Counted from the stretch's first letter, positions 1 through 9,399 are shown. The stretch is DNA of 64,000 nucleotides from Streptacidiphilus sp041262165 (GCF_041262165.1 NZ_JBGCBY010000039.1:1-64000), one strand, 5' to 3'. The notes: a model not told the origin generated them from the sequence alone. Numbers and translations are program-made.

Positions 1-49
1 CAAATACCCCCCGCGGCCGTTGGCCACCATCCACGGGCTCGACTCCCGA

Positions 50-232
50 TCAGCCGAGACTACGACCACTGGCTACCGCACACCACGCCGTAAGCTCACC
101 TGCGGTGATGGAGGCGGAGCGTACGGCCAACAGAACTTCGCTCGGCGCCGGTTCGGGGCGCGGTGCGGTCTCGTAGCGCAACTGTTCGGGGCCCCCGCGA
201 TGGTGGGCACGCACGGCGTTCATCGTGCTCAT
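50..232 (-). pseudogene. N-terminal remnant of a zinc-type quinone/alcohol oxidoreductase (MDR)
   Basis: The first ~47 residues (RAHHRGGPEQLRYE, then SEVLLAVRSASITAGEL) match the start of NADPH-quinone-oxidoreductase-like MDR proteins. After GEL the similarity stops and a stop codon follows within 15 codons, so the catalytic and nucleotide-binding domains are gone. Its ATG overlaps the end of the neighbouring NTF2-like remnant. It is a decayed gene; the family call rests on a short stretch. Confidence 0.55.
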
Positions 233-471
233 GTATTCGCTCCCGGAGCCGGGTGCGAGTTGCCCATCGACAGGTACTCGATCATGTACTCAGTGAGGAA
301 GGGGCCGCGGCGAGGCGGCCATCGCGCTGCTATGGCGCGGCCGGTCTCGGACCCGGCCCGGCGCCCGTAGTTGTCGTCATTGCACATGTGCGCCTGATGC
401 CCGTCCACGGCGGCTTTCCACCTGTTCAGCCCGTCGCGCAGAACGGACTCGGTGTCCGCAGGGTCATTCAT
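229..471 (-). pseudogene. NTF2/SnoaL-like protein, N-terminal remnant
   Basis: The opening residues (LNRWKAAVDGHQ) are those of the small NTF2-like proteins found intact at 14014-14394 and 35030-35401. After about 26 residues the sequence turns into unrelated Arg/Pro-rich translation, so only the first helix of the fold survives. It starts 10 bases after the stop of the SDR at 482-1219. The intact SDR/NTF2 pair at 35-36 kb has the same order, so this was probably the second gene of a duplicated two-gene unit. Confidence 0.6.
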
Positions 472-481
472 CCCGATCCTT

Positions 482-1219
482 TCAGTGGCCGGCGCTCTGG
501 CCGCCGTCCACGTGCAGGATCTCGCCGGTGACGAAGGACGCCTGCTCGAGGTACACGATGGCCTGGACGACGTCGTCGACCTCCTCCATCCGCCCGAGTG
601 GATGGCGAGCCACGAGCTCGGGCGTCGTCTCCGGGTTCATTGGCGTACGGACGACGCCGAGCGAGACGGTGTTCACGCGGATGCCGTGCCCCGCGAATTC
701 GATCGCCAACTCCTTGGTGACCGCGTTCAGCCCGCCCTTGGTCAGCGACGCGAGCGCGCAGGGTACCTGTGCATTCGGCTGGTCGACCAGGGAGGTGGAG
801 ATGTTCACCAGGTGACCGCCGCCTTGACCGCGGGAGAGCATCGCGCCGATGGCGCTGCGCGAGATGGTGAAGAACCCGCGCAGGTTGACGCCGACGATCA
901 GGTCGAAGTCCTTGTCCGTGTAGTCGGTGAACGGCTTGCCGATGTAGACGCCGGCGCTGTTGACCACGGTGTCGATCCGACCGAACCGATCCATCGCCGC
1001 CGCTACGATCCGCTCGCCCGCACCGGACTCCACCAGATCGCCGCTGACGGCGAGCACCTGCGGGTCCGCGGATTCCGGCATGGAACGGCTGGTGGCCACG
1101 ACCGCGTACCCGAGGCTGCGGTAGGCGTTGACGATGGCGGCGCCGATGCCCCCGTTGGCACCGGTGATGAGCGCGACCTTCTGGGCGGTGTCCGCAGCCG
1201 TCGTGTCGTTTATGCTCAC
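482..1219 (-). CDS. SDR-family oxidoreductase, atypical (catalytic Tyr absent)
   Basis: A 245-residue Rossmann-fold short-chain dehydrogenase. The GTG at 1219 is chosen because a GGAAGAAAGGGG Shine-Dalgarno stretch lies just upstream and it gives the usual family length. Seen: TGANGGIG cofactor motif at residues 19-26, VNSAG in place of NNAG, an STSL serine region, and C-terminal TGEILHVDGG. At the YxxxK site the sequence is ASLTK, so Lys is kept but Tyr is Ala. The intact paralogue at 35439-36152 has the same replacement, so this is a subfamily trait and not a local mutation. The substrate is unknown. An NTF2-like remnant follows on the same strand, and the two probably formed an operon. Confidence 0.88.
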   Translation of the reverse strand: MSINDTTAADTAQKVALITGANGGIGAAIVNAYRSLGYAVVATSRSMPESADPQVLAVSGDLVESGAGERIVAAAMDRFGRIDTVVNSAGVYIGKPFTDYTDKDFDLIVGVNLRGFFTISRSAIGAMLSRGQGGGHLVNISTSLVDQPNAQVPCALASLTKGGLNAVTKELAIEFAGHGIRVNTVSLGVVRTPMNPETTPELVARHPLGRMEEVDDVVQAIVYLEQASFVTGEILHVDGGQSAGH

Positions 1220-1467
1220 CCCTTTCTTCCTTCGCCTGATCGGCATGGCTCGGAGCGTGACCGATCCCGGCACACCCGCCGGGACTCGGGCGGCCCCGGG
1301 CACGGCCATGGAGCGGTCGACAGGTGACCGTTTCCCGCACCCGCAGGGCGGATTGCACCTTGGGCCCCGGCGGGTGCAGGGTCAGCGGATTCGCGGCGAG
1401 CGCCAACCCCACCGACCCGGTCTGCGTGCGCGGGCGGGCACCTGGGCCGGATCGCTGCGGGAGGGTG

Positions 1468-2163
1468 TCACTTGAGGATTTCCAGCATCCGGTCGCCCAG
1501 GACCGCGGCCGAGGCCGGGTTCTGCCCGGTGACCAGGTTGCGATCCTCGACCATGTACGGCTTCCAGATCGGGCCGCGGCTGAAGTTGACCCCGACCTTC
1601 TCCTTGACATCGGTCTCCAGCAGCCACGGCGCCCTGGAGGCCAGTCCGACGCCCTCCTCCTCCTCGTCGGTGAAGCAGGTGATGTTGAAGCCCTTGAACG
1701 GCGACACGCCGTGGATCCTGGTGGCCAGCATCGCGGCGGGGGCGTGACAGACGATGAACAGCGGGTTGCCCGAGGTCAGCTGCTGCGTCAGCAGCCGTCC
1801 GGCATCGGCGTCCCACGCCAGGTCGGACATCGGACCATGACCGCCCGGCAGGTACACCGCGTCGTAGTCCTCGAGGCGGACGTCCGAGAGCTGTAGTGGC
1901 CGACGCATCACCTCCGCGGAACGGATGATGGCCTCCAACTCGAGAGCGCTGTCGTTTCCGCCGACCATCTCGGGGCGCAGGCTCATCATGTCGACGGTCG
2001 GGGTCACGCCGTTCGGCGTCGCGACGACGACCTCGTGGCCGGCGTCCGTCAACATTTTGTACGGGTTCGCGAACTCCTCGGCCCAGTAGCCCGTCGCGTA
2101 CCGCGTGCCGTCCTTCAACACCCAGTAGGTGGCTCCGCTCACGATGAAAAGCACCTTGGCCAT
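1468..2163 (-). CDS. DJ-1/PfpI family protein (type 1 glutamine amidotransferase-like)
   Basis: A 231-residue cytosolic protein of the DJ-1/Hsp31 class, members of which act as glyoxalase III/deglycase or chaperone-type stress proteins. The nucleophile elbow is IVCHAPAAM with Cys139-His140, and the acidic partner is in GYWAEEF (Glu29/30). LPGGHG at about 105-110 is the loop typical of the family. The ATG at 2163 follows a strong GAGGAGA ribosome site; in-frame codons farther upstream have none. A mutated remnant of a second copy lies at 20080-20169. The reaction is inferred from the family; methylglyoxal detoxification would fit the neighbouring redox genes. Confidence 0.9.
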   Translation of the reverse strand: MAKVLFIVSGATYWVLKDGTRYATGYWAEEFANPYKMLTDAGHEVVVATPNGVTPTVDMMSLRPEMVGGNDSALELEAIIRSAEVMRRPLQLSDVRLEDYDAVYLPGGHGPMSDLAWDADAGRLLTQQLTSGNPLFIVCHAPAAMLATRIHGVSPFKGFNITCFTDEEEEGVGLASRAPWLLETDVKEKVGVNFSRGPIWKPYMVEDRNLVTGQNPASAAVLGDRMLEILK

Positions 2164-2410
2164 GGCAAAGATCTCCTCTCGGACGCGTACCTGGGTTCGG
2201 CGGGATGACCTTATGAAACTGGCTCGCCGCCGCCGGTTTTCCCCCTTGGGCCACCCTAGGCACCTCGGCGACCATCCGCACCCGGATGCTCTCTCCACTG
2301 CAGCTGTTCGCCAGGTGGGAAGCGTTCTTCAAGGCCCTTTCAGCTCAAGCAGCTCGGCTCCGGAAAGGCGGTCTGTCTGCCGAGGGTGTAGTCAGTCCCT
2401 AGCGTCTCCA

Positions 2411-3040
2411 TGTCTGGAATGCCTCGCAAGCATCGCCCTGAGCCTCATCAGCGCGTGTCCGCCTCAGCGGGGTTGCGGGCCGCGGACGATGAGGATGGGA
2501 CAGGTGGCATGGTGGGTGAGGTGCTGTCCGACGGAGCCGAGCAGGGCTTCGGGGAACCCACCGTGCCCGCGGTTCCCCACAACCAGCAACGCGGCGCCCT
2601 GGGCTTCGTCCAGCAACACGCCGGCCGGGTGGCCCTGGACAACTCGGGTACCGATCTCGACGGGATGATCGGGCCCGATGGCTTCATCGATGGTCTCGGT
2701 GAGGATCTTGCGGGCGGTGCCCTCCCAGTCGAACGGGGGCTCCCCGGGCGGGGACCAGCCGGTCCAGTTGCGCGGGTAGTCCCAGGCGGTTACCGCCACA
2801 AGGGCGTCGCCGGTCAGTTCAGCCTGCCGGACGGCCCACCGCAGGGCAGCTTTCGAGGGTTCGAAACCATCGACGCCGACCACGATCCGTGGGGCGTGTA
2901 CCGCAGCCGCGTCGCTCATCGCGCACCTCCGTGTCTGCTGGGAACGTGCATCACTTCAGCCTGCGTGCTTTCCACTGTCTCCGGCAGCGGGTGCGGCTGC
3001 CACTGCACCGGCTGACGCTCTCCAGGCAGGTGTACTGCCC
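2411..3040. repeat. Large inverted repeat, copy A (intact USP gene)
   Basis: About 630 bp that recurs in inverted orientation at 26058-26683. It contains the universal stress gene, its ribosome site, and about 120 bp upstream and 50 bp downstream. Aligning the ends (2411 with 26683, 3040 with 26058) shows copy B is 4 bp shorter, which is exactly the frameshifting deletion in its USP gene. Point differences are few by eye. No transposase-like ends were seen at the borders. Confidence 0.9.
2464..2919 (-). CDS. Universal stress protein (UspA domain)
   Basis: A single UspA domain of 151 residues. It opens with RIVVGVDGFEPSKAAL and closes with the ATP-binding pattern G-x2-G-x9-G-S (GNRGHGG ... 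LLGSV) followed by CPILIV. The family binds ATP and supports survival under stress or hypoxia. The ATG is set by GGAGGTG seven bases upstream. The gene lies inside a 630-bp inverted repeat; the other copy at 26179 has a 4-base deletion, so this is the only intact copy. The residue after the VGVDG loop is Phe here and Ser in the other copy. Confidence 0.93.
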   Translation of the reverse strand: MSDAAAVHAPRIVVGVDGFEPSKAALRWAVRQAELTGDALVAVTAWDYPRNWTGWSPPGEPPFDWEGTARKILTETIDEAIGPDHPVEIGTRVVQGHPAGVLLDEAQGAALLVVGNRGHGGFPEALLGSVGQHLTHHATCPILIVRGPQPR

Positions 3041-3329
3041 GAGATGAGGCGCCACCGCCTGAGGAACGGGCACCAGCCCAGGCCTCCCGAAGCCTCCCGT
3101 GCCCGGCTGGTCCGCTGACCCGGATCGTGCCGTTCGAGGTGGTCGATGACGTGCTCGAACGCACCGGGACGGCGCATCGGCGCTTCCGGCTGTTCATTTA
3201 ACTGGCGACGTGCGCATATTCCAACCATGTCGTATTCATCCGCGGGCTGCCGACCTGGGGAGCGCGGGTTTGACGAGCCTGTTGCCGGCGGAGAACGAGC
3301 AGCTGCGGCGCGAGCGCCTGCGGCCCGGG
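2920..3329. other. Intergenic stretch, partly repeat
   Basis: The first 120 bases belong to the inverted repeat and hold the USP upstream region. From 3041 to 3329 I see no coding pattern I can defend, no convincing hairpin and no IS end. The AT-rich patch near 3195-3240 could hold a promoter but no clear -35/-10 pair is visible. Confidence 0.4.
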
Positions 3330-4280
3330 TTACAGGTGAGAGGTGAGCTCGGCCACGATGTCCGCCGCCGGCTGTGACTTGTTCGCGAGTGCGACGCTCT
3401 GTCCGGCCCACATCGAGAGCGCTTCGATATCACCGGTGGTCCCGGCCATTGGCGGTGCCGGCTCGTAGCGCACGATTGGTTCGCCGGAGGCGAAATGCGC
3501 GATCACGTCGCCCGCTCCTGGCCGCTGCGCGAGCGGAGGGCGGCCCGCGGCCTGCCACGCGTCGGCGGTCGAGTTGCGCAGCGCGCGGTGGGGAGAGTCG
3601 GGCCACCCGACCGAGTACAGGTTGGGGTACCGCTTAGGATCGGTCTCGCGCGCGGCTATCAGCCGGCGCCGGTATTCCTCGTGGATCGGCATCTCCTCAG
3701 CAAGCAGGAACCGCGTGCCCAGCCACGCGGCCTGGGCACCCAGCGCCAGCACCGCCGCGACTCCCCGGGCGTCACCGATCCCGCCGGCCGCGATCACCGG
3801 CACCGGCGCCACCGCGTCCACCACAGCCGGCACCAGCGGCAGCGTCGCGACGTCGCCCCACACGTGCCCGCCAGCCTCCCACCCCTGCGCGACGACCACG
3901 TCCACGCCGGCCGCGACTGCCCGCCGCGCCTCCTCGGCAGTGCCGACCGTGTGCATCACAATCCCTCCCGCGTCGTGGACCTGCTCGGTGTAGCCGCTGG
4001 GATCACCCAAGAAAAACGACACGATCCGCAAGCCGGCCTCAAGGGCCTGGTCAAGGCGACGGTGACGGTCCTCGGTGAGCACGAGGTTGCCGCAAAACGG
4101 CCGCTCGGTCAGCGCCGCCGTCTCACGAACCACGGCTCCGACGTCTTCTGACCACGTCAGCGTCACCATGCCGAGCGCGCCGGCATTCGAAACCGCCGCA
4201 GCCAGCGGGGGAACCGCAACCATGGGCGCCAGGAAGATTGGCTGTTCGATCCCGAGCAACTCGCACACCGGTGTGGGCAT
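3330..4280 (-). CDS. Nitronate monooxygenase (2-nitropropane dioxygenase family)
   Basis: A 316-residue FMN-dependent TIM-barrel enzyme that oxidises alkyl nitronates. It starts MPTPVCELLGIEQPIFLAPM, the FMN-site strand of the family. It then shows the QGWEAGGHV loop that carries the usual catalytic-His region, and AAGGIGDARGVAAVLALGA, the phosphate-binding segment. The ATG at 4280 lies 5 bases beyond the stop of the upstream redoxin gene (ends 4286), so the two are probably co-transcribed. Two other loci of this family occur in the window, an intact one at 11868 and a split one at 11440/29055. The physiological substrate is unknown. Confidence 0.9.
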   Translation of the reverse strand: MPTPVCELLGIEQPIFLAPMVAVPPLAAAVSNAGALGMVTLTWSEDVGAVVRETAALTERPFCGNLVLTEDRHRRLDQALEAGLRIVSFFLGDPSGYTEQVHDAGGIVMHTVGTAEEARRAVAAGVDVVVAQGWEAGGHVWGDVATLPLVPAVVDAVAPVPVIAAGGIGDARGVAAVLALGAQAAWLGTRFLLAEEMPIHEEYRRRLIAARETDPKRYPNLYSVGWPDSPHRALRNSTADAWQAAGRPPLAQRPGAGDVIAHFASGEPIVRYEPAPPMAGTTGDIEALSMWAGQSVALANKSQPAADIVAELTSHL

Positions 4281-4285
4281 CGCGT

Positions 4286-4900
4286 TCACCCCTTGCTCGG
4301 CTCGACGTACGAGGTCGGCTTTGAACTGGGGGACCGCCGGTCCCAACCGTGAAACCTCGAGTAGTCTCCGGCGTCCCAGGCCTCGCGCAGCCCCGGGATG
4401 CTTGGATCCCAGTCCGGGCGGATCTCGGCAGTTGCAGTTCGCAGGTCGTGCCACAGGTCGTAGAACGACGGGCGCCCCCAGAACCAGTAACCGTTGTAGA
4501 CGCTGTGGATGACCAGTCCCGGCTTGAGCACAAGCGTGTGCGGGATCATCGGGTTGTGCTCGGGGTCGGTGTACTCCTGGATCTCCAGATCCTGCTGGAC
4601 GGTCCGCTCGGGGTCGGACAGGAAAGGCCACTGGGCACCCACCGAGGCGCGGAACTCCTGCAACGTGTGATGGTCGTCGGTGGCGATCGTGGCCACCTGT
4701 GTATACGCCACTGCGATCTTCGCGTAGTTCTCGGCCAGCTCTAGATGCTGCCGGTGCTCTTTCGGGCAGTAGTTGCCACGCGCGAGCGTCAGGATCAACG
4801 GGTCCCGGCCCTGGAGCTCGCTCAGCGTGCGCACGGTGCCGGTATGGTCGGGCAGCGCATAATCAGGGAAGGTCCCACCGGGGACGATGTCGGAACGCAC
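4286..4900 (-). CDS. Redoxin/peroxiredoxin-like thioredoxin-fold protein
   Basis: A 204-residue AhpC/TSA-type protein: FPDYALPDHTGTVRTLSEL at the N-terminus, then LARGNYCPKEHRQH, where the peroxidatic-type Cys sits at the usual fold position. Only one Cys is in the motif (YCP followed by KEH, not a CxxC), which suggests a 1-Cys mechanism or a non-peroxidase role. The start is the GTG at 4900, preceded by GGAGAGG; an upstream in-frame extension is Arg-rich and overlaps an IS110 remnant, so I rejected it. It is first in a likely two-gene operon with the nitronate monooxygenase. Confidence 0.82.
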   Translation of the reverse strand: MRSDIVPGGTFPDYALPDHTGTVRTLSELQGRDPLILTLARGNYCPKEHRQHLELAENYAKIAVAYTQVATIATDDHHTLQEFRASVGAQWPFLSDPERTVQQDLEIQEYTDPEHNPMIPHTLVLKPGLVIHSVYNGYWFWGRPSFYDLWHDLRTATAEIRPDWDPSIPGLREAWDAGDYSRFHGWDRRSPSSKPTSYVEPSKG

Positions 4901-5059
4901 GGGATGACCGCCTCTCCTGCGGCGCCGCGGGTGCGACCTGCACGGCGCACGTGCCTGCTTGCTGTAAGTCAAGACCTGGCAGTATTCGGAGGCACATACG
5001 TGCCTGCCGGGAGGGTGTCCCCGTCGGCGCTTCTACCCACACCTGCGCCTCGCCCGAAA

Positions 5060-5240
5060 GCCTTAAGCGTCGTGCCATCCTTGGGCAACTGGCGGACCGC
5101 GGATTCACCCGGAGCACCTGGTACCCCGCCGCGATCAGGGCCATCGCCCAAGGGCCGTGATCAGTTTCGATCCCGACCCTCACCTCGCCGTCTCGGCGCG
5201 GCCGAGGTGATGGACGGTGCCGACCGTCACGGTGCGCGAG
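5060..5240 (-). mobile_element. IS110-family transposase, N-terminal remnant
   Basis: The stretch VGIETDHGPWAMALIAAGY matches the second acidic block of the DEDD/RuvC-like domain of IS110 transposases. Downstream the frame breaks around 5095 (VNPRSA continues in another frame) and nothing of the C-terminal Ser-containing domain remains. It lies between the redoxin gene and a VOC gene. No element ends could be recognised. Confidence 0.7.
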
Positions 5241-5497
5241 GTCAGCCAGCCGTTACTCGCCTGCTCGGAGGATCTGCGTCGCCCATCTGAAGGCGCGCCG
5301 CACAACGCGATCCTGGCCGAGCGACTCCCGGCCAGGGCCGGCGTTCGGTGACTTGCGGCGGCGGCCCGCGATTCTGCCAGGAGGGTGATGCCGTGAATTA
5401 TTGGCTGCTTCGAGGGGCACGCTAATCCCGATCATGGCAACGCCGCCTGCAGGCCTCGTCGTAAACGAGGTATGAGACCGACGTGTGGAGGTACCAG
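5241..5497. other. Intergenic stretch before the VOC gene
   Basis: About 260 bases with no recognisable gene. They include the GGAGGT ribosome site at 5487-5492 that sets the start of the next gene. No clear promoter or hairpin was seen. Confidence 0.4.
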
Positions 5498-6022
5498 ATG
5501 GCCGAGCTCCCACCACCGCCAGAAGGAATTGTGCTGGCCCACTTCATCGTCTCGGACGATGTCGAGCGCTCTCGACGCTTCTACACCGAAGTACTCGGCG
5601 GCCGGGTGGCCTACTCTGGCCCCGGAGGGCTGACCTATGTCGCACTAGCCAACAGTTGGATCATCATCAATGTCGGCGGAGGCCCGACCGACGACAAGCC
5701 GTCGGTCACGCTTGAGACGCCGCGCGATCCCGACCAGGTCAGCAGTTTCCTCAATATCCGGGTCAAAGACATCCACGCCTTGTACACGGAGTGGAGCGCC
5801 CGGGGTGCCCAGTTCCTGACGCCGCCGAAACAGCACCAGTACGAGATCCGCTGCTACATCCGCGATCCTGACGGCCATCTGATCGAAGTAGGGCAAACTA
5901 CCGACCCGGAGGGGGACTGGTCGCCCGCTCACTGGCCGTCAAGTACGCGCACGAGTGCTGGCGGCCCGGAGGCTGGCCGCGACACCGGTGGGCACGCCGC
6001 CGACGGCTCGGGCGAGCGGTGA
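5498..6022 (+). CDS. VOC-family (glyoxalase/bleomycin-resistance fold) protein
   Basis: A 174-residue single vicinal-oxygen-chelate module. It has VLAHFIVSDDVERSRRFYTEVLGG at the start (first beta-alpha unit with the metal-ligand His), and YIRDPDGHLIEVGQTT near residue 130, the classic terminal metal-binding Glu motif. The last ~40 residues are disordered and Gly/Thr-rich. The ATG at 5498 is chosen over an upstream ATG at 5483 because GGAGGT lies 6 bases before it. Substrate unknown; the fold covers glyoxalases, dioxygenases and antibiotic-binding proteins. Confidence 0.85.
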   Translation: MAELPPPPEGIVLAHFIVSDDVERSRRFYTEVLGGRVAYSGPGGLTYVALANSWIIINVGGGPTDDKPSVTLETPRDPDQVSSFLNIRVKDIHALYTEWSARGAQFLTPPKQHQYEIRCYIRDPDGHLIEVGQTTDPEGDWSPAHWPSSTRTSAGGPEAGRDTGGHAADGSGER

Positions 6023-6034
6023 GGGGCTGTCGCC

Positions 6035-6330
6035 ATGACGGCGTTGCCGTGGGAACAGGTCTCCGTCGGGAAGGTCACCGATCGGGCGGTCGCCAGGCTC
6101 GCCGTGATCTACATTCGGCAGTCCTCCCGGCAGCAGGTCCTGGACCATCAGGAATCGACCCGGCTGCAGTAGGCCCTGGTGGACCGGGCCGTCGCGCTGG
6201 GGTGGCAAACCGAGCGGGTGATGGTCGTCGACGAGGACCAGGGCAAATCCGCGTCCTGTGCAGTAGCCCGCATCGGGTTGAGGTTCCCCCGCTGTGCGGG
6301 AGGTGCTGATCAGCTGGTCAGAGCGGGTTG
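6035..6330 (+). pseudogene. Serine recombinase N-terminal remnant with in-frame amber codon
   Basis: Reading from ATG 6035 gives RLAVIYIRQSSRQQVLDHQ, the serine-recombinase catalytic start with nucleophile Ser in YIRQS. It continues STRLQ-stop-ALVDRAVALGW and then VVDEDQGKSAS. The TAG at 6170-6172 stands where relatives carry Tyr (LQYALVDRA). After about 85 codons the similarity ends and a sialidase-like fragment begins. The resolvase dimerisation helix and DNA-binding domain are missing. It is a relic of a mobile element that probably delivered flanking DNA. Confidence 0.75.
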
Positions 6331-7230
6331 ACGGGGTTTCAGGCGGCCGCAGCTTCCGACCGGAGGTCATCGAGATCCCGGGCAGCGGTGGTCCTACCGA
6401 CCACCCATCGCTCGCGATCGACCGGGCGCCCGCATCTTCAACGCCCCGCCTCTACGTGGCCGCCCGGCTCTACCGCACAGCCGACGGCGGGGTGGTTTTC
6501 GCCCGGTCCCAGGACGGCGGCCGCAGTTTCGAGCAGCCCCGTCACCTCGACCCGGACGCCGGCGCGCAGGCCGCGTCCCCAGTGGCCGCTGCCGGAGCCG
6601 ACGGCTCGGTGTGCGTCGTGTACCTCGTAGCCGAAGCCAGCCTCCGGCGACATCACCGTGCGGGCCCTGTCGTCCACCAACCATGGCCGCAGCTTTGAGG
6701 CCTCGACGGCTCTGGCCCGGATCGAAAGCGCGGCACCCGATCTGGGACCGGTGACCGCCAAGAGCGGGCCGGCGATCGCCGCCGCGCCCCGGGGTGGCGC
6801 TGTGGTCGCTGCGGTATCCGACGGGAACGACGCCACGCAGACCTCGCAGATCCTGCTTGTGCGCCTCCACGGACCACGGACGCACCTGGAGTGCACCGCT
6901 GGCCCAGCCAACAGACCGTCTACCTGCAACCCCAGCTCGCCGTCGACGACCTCGGCCGGATCGCGCTATCGGTCTACGCCCTGTCCATCGCCCAAGCCCG
7001 CATCGACGTCATACTCTACCTCTCCGAGCCGGGACGCGTCGCCTTCGGCCCCCCACAACGCGTCACCAGCCAGTCCTTCGACCCGACCCAGGCCGTCAAT
7101 ACCGGCAGCACCCGCTGGCTCGGCAACTACCAGGGCGTGGCCGCCGGAGGCACGACCATGCATCCCATCTGGACCGACACCCGCACCGGCGACACACAGA
7201 TCTTCACCACCAGGCTGCGGACGAGCCGGC
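6300..7230 (+). pseudogene. BNR/Asp-box sialidase-like protein, frameshifted
   Basis: Three Asp boxes can be read: SQDGGRSF near 6505, STNHGRSF near 6675 and STDHGRTW near 6870. They lie in different frames, so the gene needs at least three frame changes (about 6650, 6865 and 6905). The end reads LGNYQGVAAGGTTMHPIWTD and TGDTQIFTTRL, typical of the last blade of exo-sialidase-like beta-propellers. No signal peptide remains because the 5' end is replaced by the recombinase relic. The family is usually secreted and acts on, or only binds, sugars. Confidence 0.7.
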
Positions 7231-7343
7231 CGCCCTCAAGGCGGTGCGCGGCCGGATCGGCGGCAGGCCGGGAGATGAGGGGCCCCGCACCATCAGGAAC
7301 GCTGCTCCGCAGCGCTAAGGAGATGCTGGTGAGTCCGCCTCCG

Positions 7344-7445
7344 CTATCGCGCTCGTCGGGGGACGAGTTGCAGCCCGCCGTCGACGTCGTAGGTCGCTCC
7401 GGTGAGCGCGGTGTTGGCCATGATGTGGACGGCGAGCGTGGCGAC
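7344..7445 (-). pseudogene. SDR C-terminal remnant
   Basis: The minus strand reads VHIMANTALTGATYDVDGGLQLV before the stop at 7344, the C-terminal strand and tail of short-chain dehydrogenases. Upstream of about 7440 the sequence belongs, on the other strand, to a GH15 gene, so the SDR has lost about 200 residues at this junction. Confidence 0.65.
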
Positions 7446-8446
7446 GATCGACTGGTACTGCTGCCCGCGTTTCGACGCGCCGAGTGTCTTCGCCTCCATC
7501 CTCGACGCCGACCGGGGCGGGGCGTTCGAGCTCACCGTGGACACGTCGGCAAGCACGCGGCAGTTCTACGTCCCGGACACGAACGTGCTGATCACCCGGT
7601 TCTTCTCAATGGACGGTGTGGCCGAGGTTCAGGACTTCATGCCGATCGTCGATGAGGCGTCCGAAGCGGACCGGCATCGCCTCATCCGGCGGGTCTCCTG
7701 CGTGCGGGGAGCGCTTCCGTTCCGGGCGCGCGTCGCTCCCCGCTTCGGTTACGGAGCCGAGTCGCACACGGTGATGCTGGAGGACCCGCGGGCGGCCGTG
7801 TTCCGCGCTGTGCGATCACTGGGATCAGCCGGATCACGGCATCTGGGAGACCCGGGCCGGCCGTCGGGATTTCGTGTATTCGCGGCTGATGTGCTGGGTC
7901 GCACTGCAGCGCGCGATCCGGATGGCGAACCGGCGCGGTCTGCCCGGTGATATAACCCGCTGGCGCGCATCTCGCGACGTGATCTATCGGCAGATCATGA
8001 CGCGCGGCTGGTCTGCGAAGCGCGGTGCGTTCGTCCAGTACCTGGACGGGGAAGTGCTCGATTCGTCGGTCCTGATGATGCAGACGACCGAGTTCATCTC
8101 GCCCAGGGATCCCCGATGGCTCTCGACCCTAGAAGCGCTCGGTACGGATCTGGTCTCTGATTCCCTGGTCTACCGCTACGACCCGGCGGCCAGTCCGGAC
8201 GGCCTTCACGGGTCCGAGGGCACTTTCTCGATCTGCTCTTTCCTGTACGTCGACGCGCTGACGCGAGTGGGCCGGCTGGAGGAAGCCCGGTTGGCCTTCG
8301 AGAAGATGCTCACCTACTCCAACCATCTCGGGCTTTATGCCGAGGAGATCGGCCGGAACGGCGAGCAGCTAGGCAACTTCCCGCAGGCGTTGACCCACCT
8401 GTCCCTGATCATGGCCGCACAGCACCTTGACCGGGCCCTGGGCTGA
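7440..8446 (+). pseudogene. GH15 glucoamylase/trehalase-like gene with internal deletion
   Basis: The 5' part (7440-7815) reads DWYCCPRFDAPSVFASILDAD, the N-terminal signature of actinobacterial GH15 proteins, through about 120 codons. The 3' part starts in another frame at about 7826 with PDHGIWETRAGRRDFVYSRL, the catalytic-acid region, and runs to the natural end at 8446 (GLYAEEIGRNGEQLGNFPQ). The intact family is about 600 residues; only about 330 remain, so roughly 200-250 residues were lost at the junction near 7820. It could have hydrolysed trehalose or maltooligosaccharides. It is not expected to be active. Confidence 0.8.
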
Positions 8447-8563
8447 CGACGCTGGCGTCTGTCACGGTATGGCCAGCACGGGAAACGGCCGAGTGGGTTG
8501 CGCGCGACCTCGAGTCCCAGCGTCACGTGGCCGCCGAGGGAGCCGCGCAGCGGCATCGGCGGT

Positions 8564-8603
8564 TGACGCGTGCGTGCCTCGACTGACGCGTGCGTGCCTC
8601 GAC
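8564..8603. repeat. 20-bp perfect tandem duplication
   Basis: The unit TGACGCGTGCGTGCCTCGAC occurs twice back to back (8564-8583 and 8584-8603). It lies exactly where the MFS transporter similarity stops, so it may mark the deletion end-point that removed the rest of that gene. Confidence 0.9.
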
Positions 8604-9346
8604 CGCGACGAACGCGGCCGGCAGCAGCGCGCCGCCCGCCAGCGAACCCGTCACCGGCAGATCGCCCCAGCCCTGGCCCACGTTGGTCAGCAGGCCGAAC
8701 ACCGCTAGGGACAGACCGGCCGTCACCAGCAGTGCCCCGGGGGGTCGGGCCGCCGCCACGGTGCCCGCTCGATCCGCGGCACCAGCCGGGGCGTCAGCGT
8801 CAGCGCGGCGGCCGCGATCGGCAGGTTGATGAAGAACACCCACCGCCAGTCCAGGAAGGTGACCAGCACGCCTCCGAGCAGCATCCCGATCACGTTGCCG
8901 ACGCCGCGCAGCGCGCTCCACATCTTCATGGCCCGCTGTCGGTCACCGGCCTCGGTGAACAGCACCGTCACCAGGGACAGGGCCGCGGGCGCCGCGGCGG
9001 CCGCCCCCACACCCTGCGCGAAGCGCGCGGCCACTAGCATCGCGGCGTTCGTGGCGGCGCCGCAGCCCGCGGACGCGGAGGCGAACAGCACCAGCCCCAC
9101 GACGGACATCCGGCGGCGACCGAGCAGGTCCGCCAGCCGCCCGCCGAGCAGCAGCAGGCCGCCGAAGGGCAACGCATAGCCGTTGACGACCCAGGCCAGA
9201 CCACCCGCGCTGAAGTGCAGATCGCGCTGCACCGGTGCCAGTGCCAGACTCACCACCACTGTGTCGACCAGCAGCATCAAGTGCGCCAGAGCCAGCACAT
9301 CCAGGGCATGCCAACGCCGCAAGGAATACTCCGCGGGGTCCTCCAT
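8570..9346 (-). pseudogene. DHA2-type MFS drug exporter, truncated and frameshifted
   Basis: From ATG 9346 the protein has the first six helices of an EmrB/QacA-type drug:H+ antiporter: motif A as GGRLADLLGRRRM near residue 70 and motif C-like GVGNVIGMLLGG near residue 150. A frameshift near 8745 moves the reading frame (continuing LVTAGLSLAVFGLLTN). All similarity stops near 8575 after AAFVAVEARTRQ. Half of the 14 expected membrane helices are absent, so it cannot be a working exporter. A 20-bp tandem repeat sits at the broken end. Confidence 0.8.
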
Positions 9347-9399
9347 GACTCACTTCGACGCTGCCGGGCTTCGCGCCCGGCCCGACGTCGCGGTCGGCG

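Noticed and set aside
468..1610. Long minus-strand frame overlapping the SDR and DJ-1 genes
   Set aside because: It is an Arg-rich shadow of the two real genes with no family likeness.
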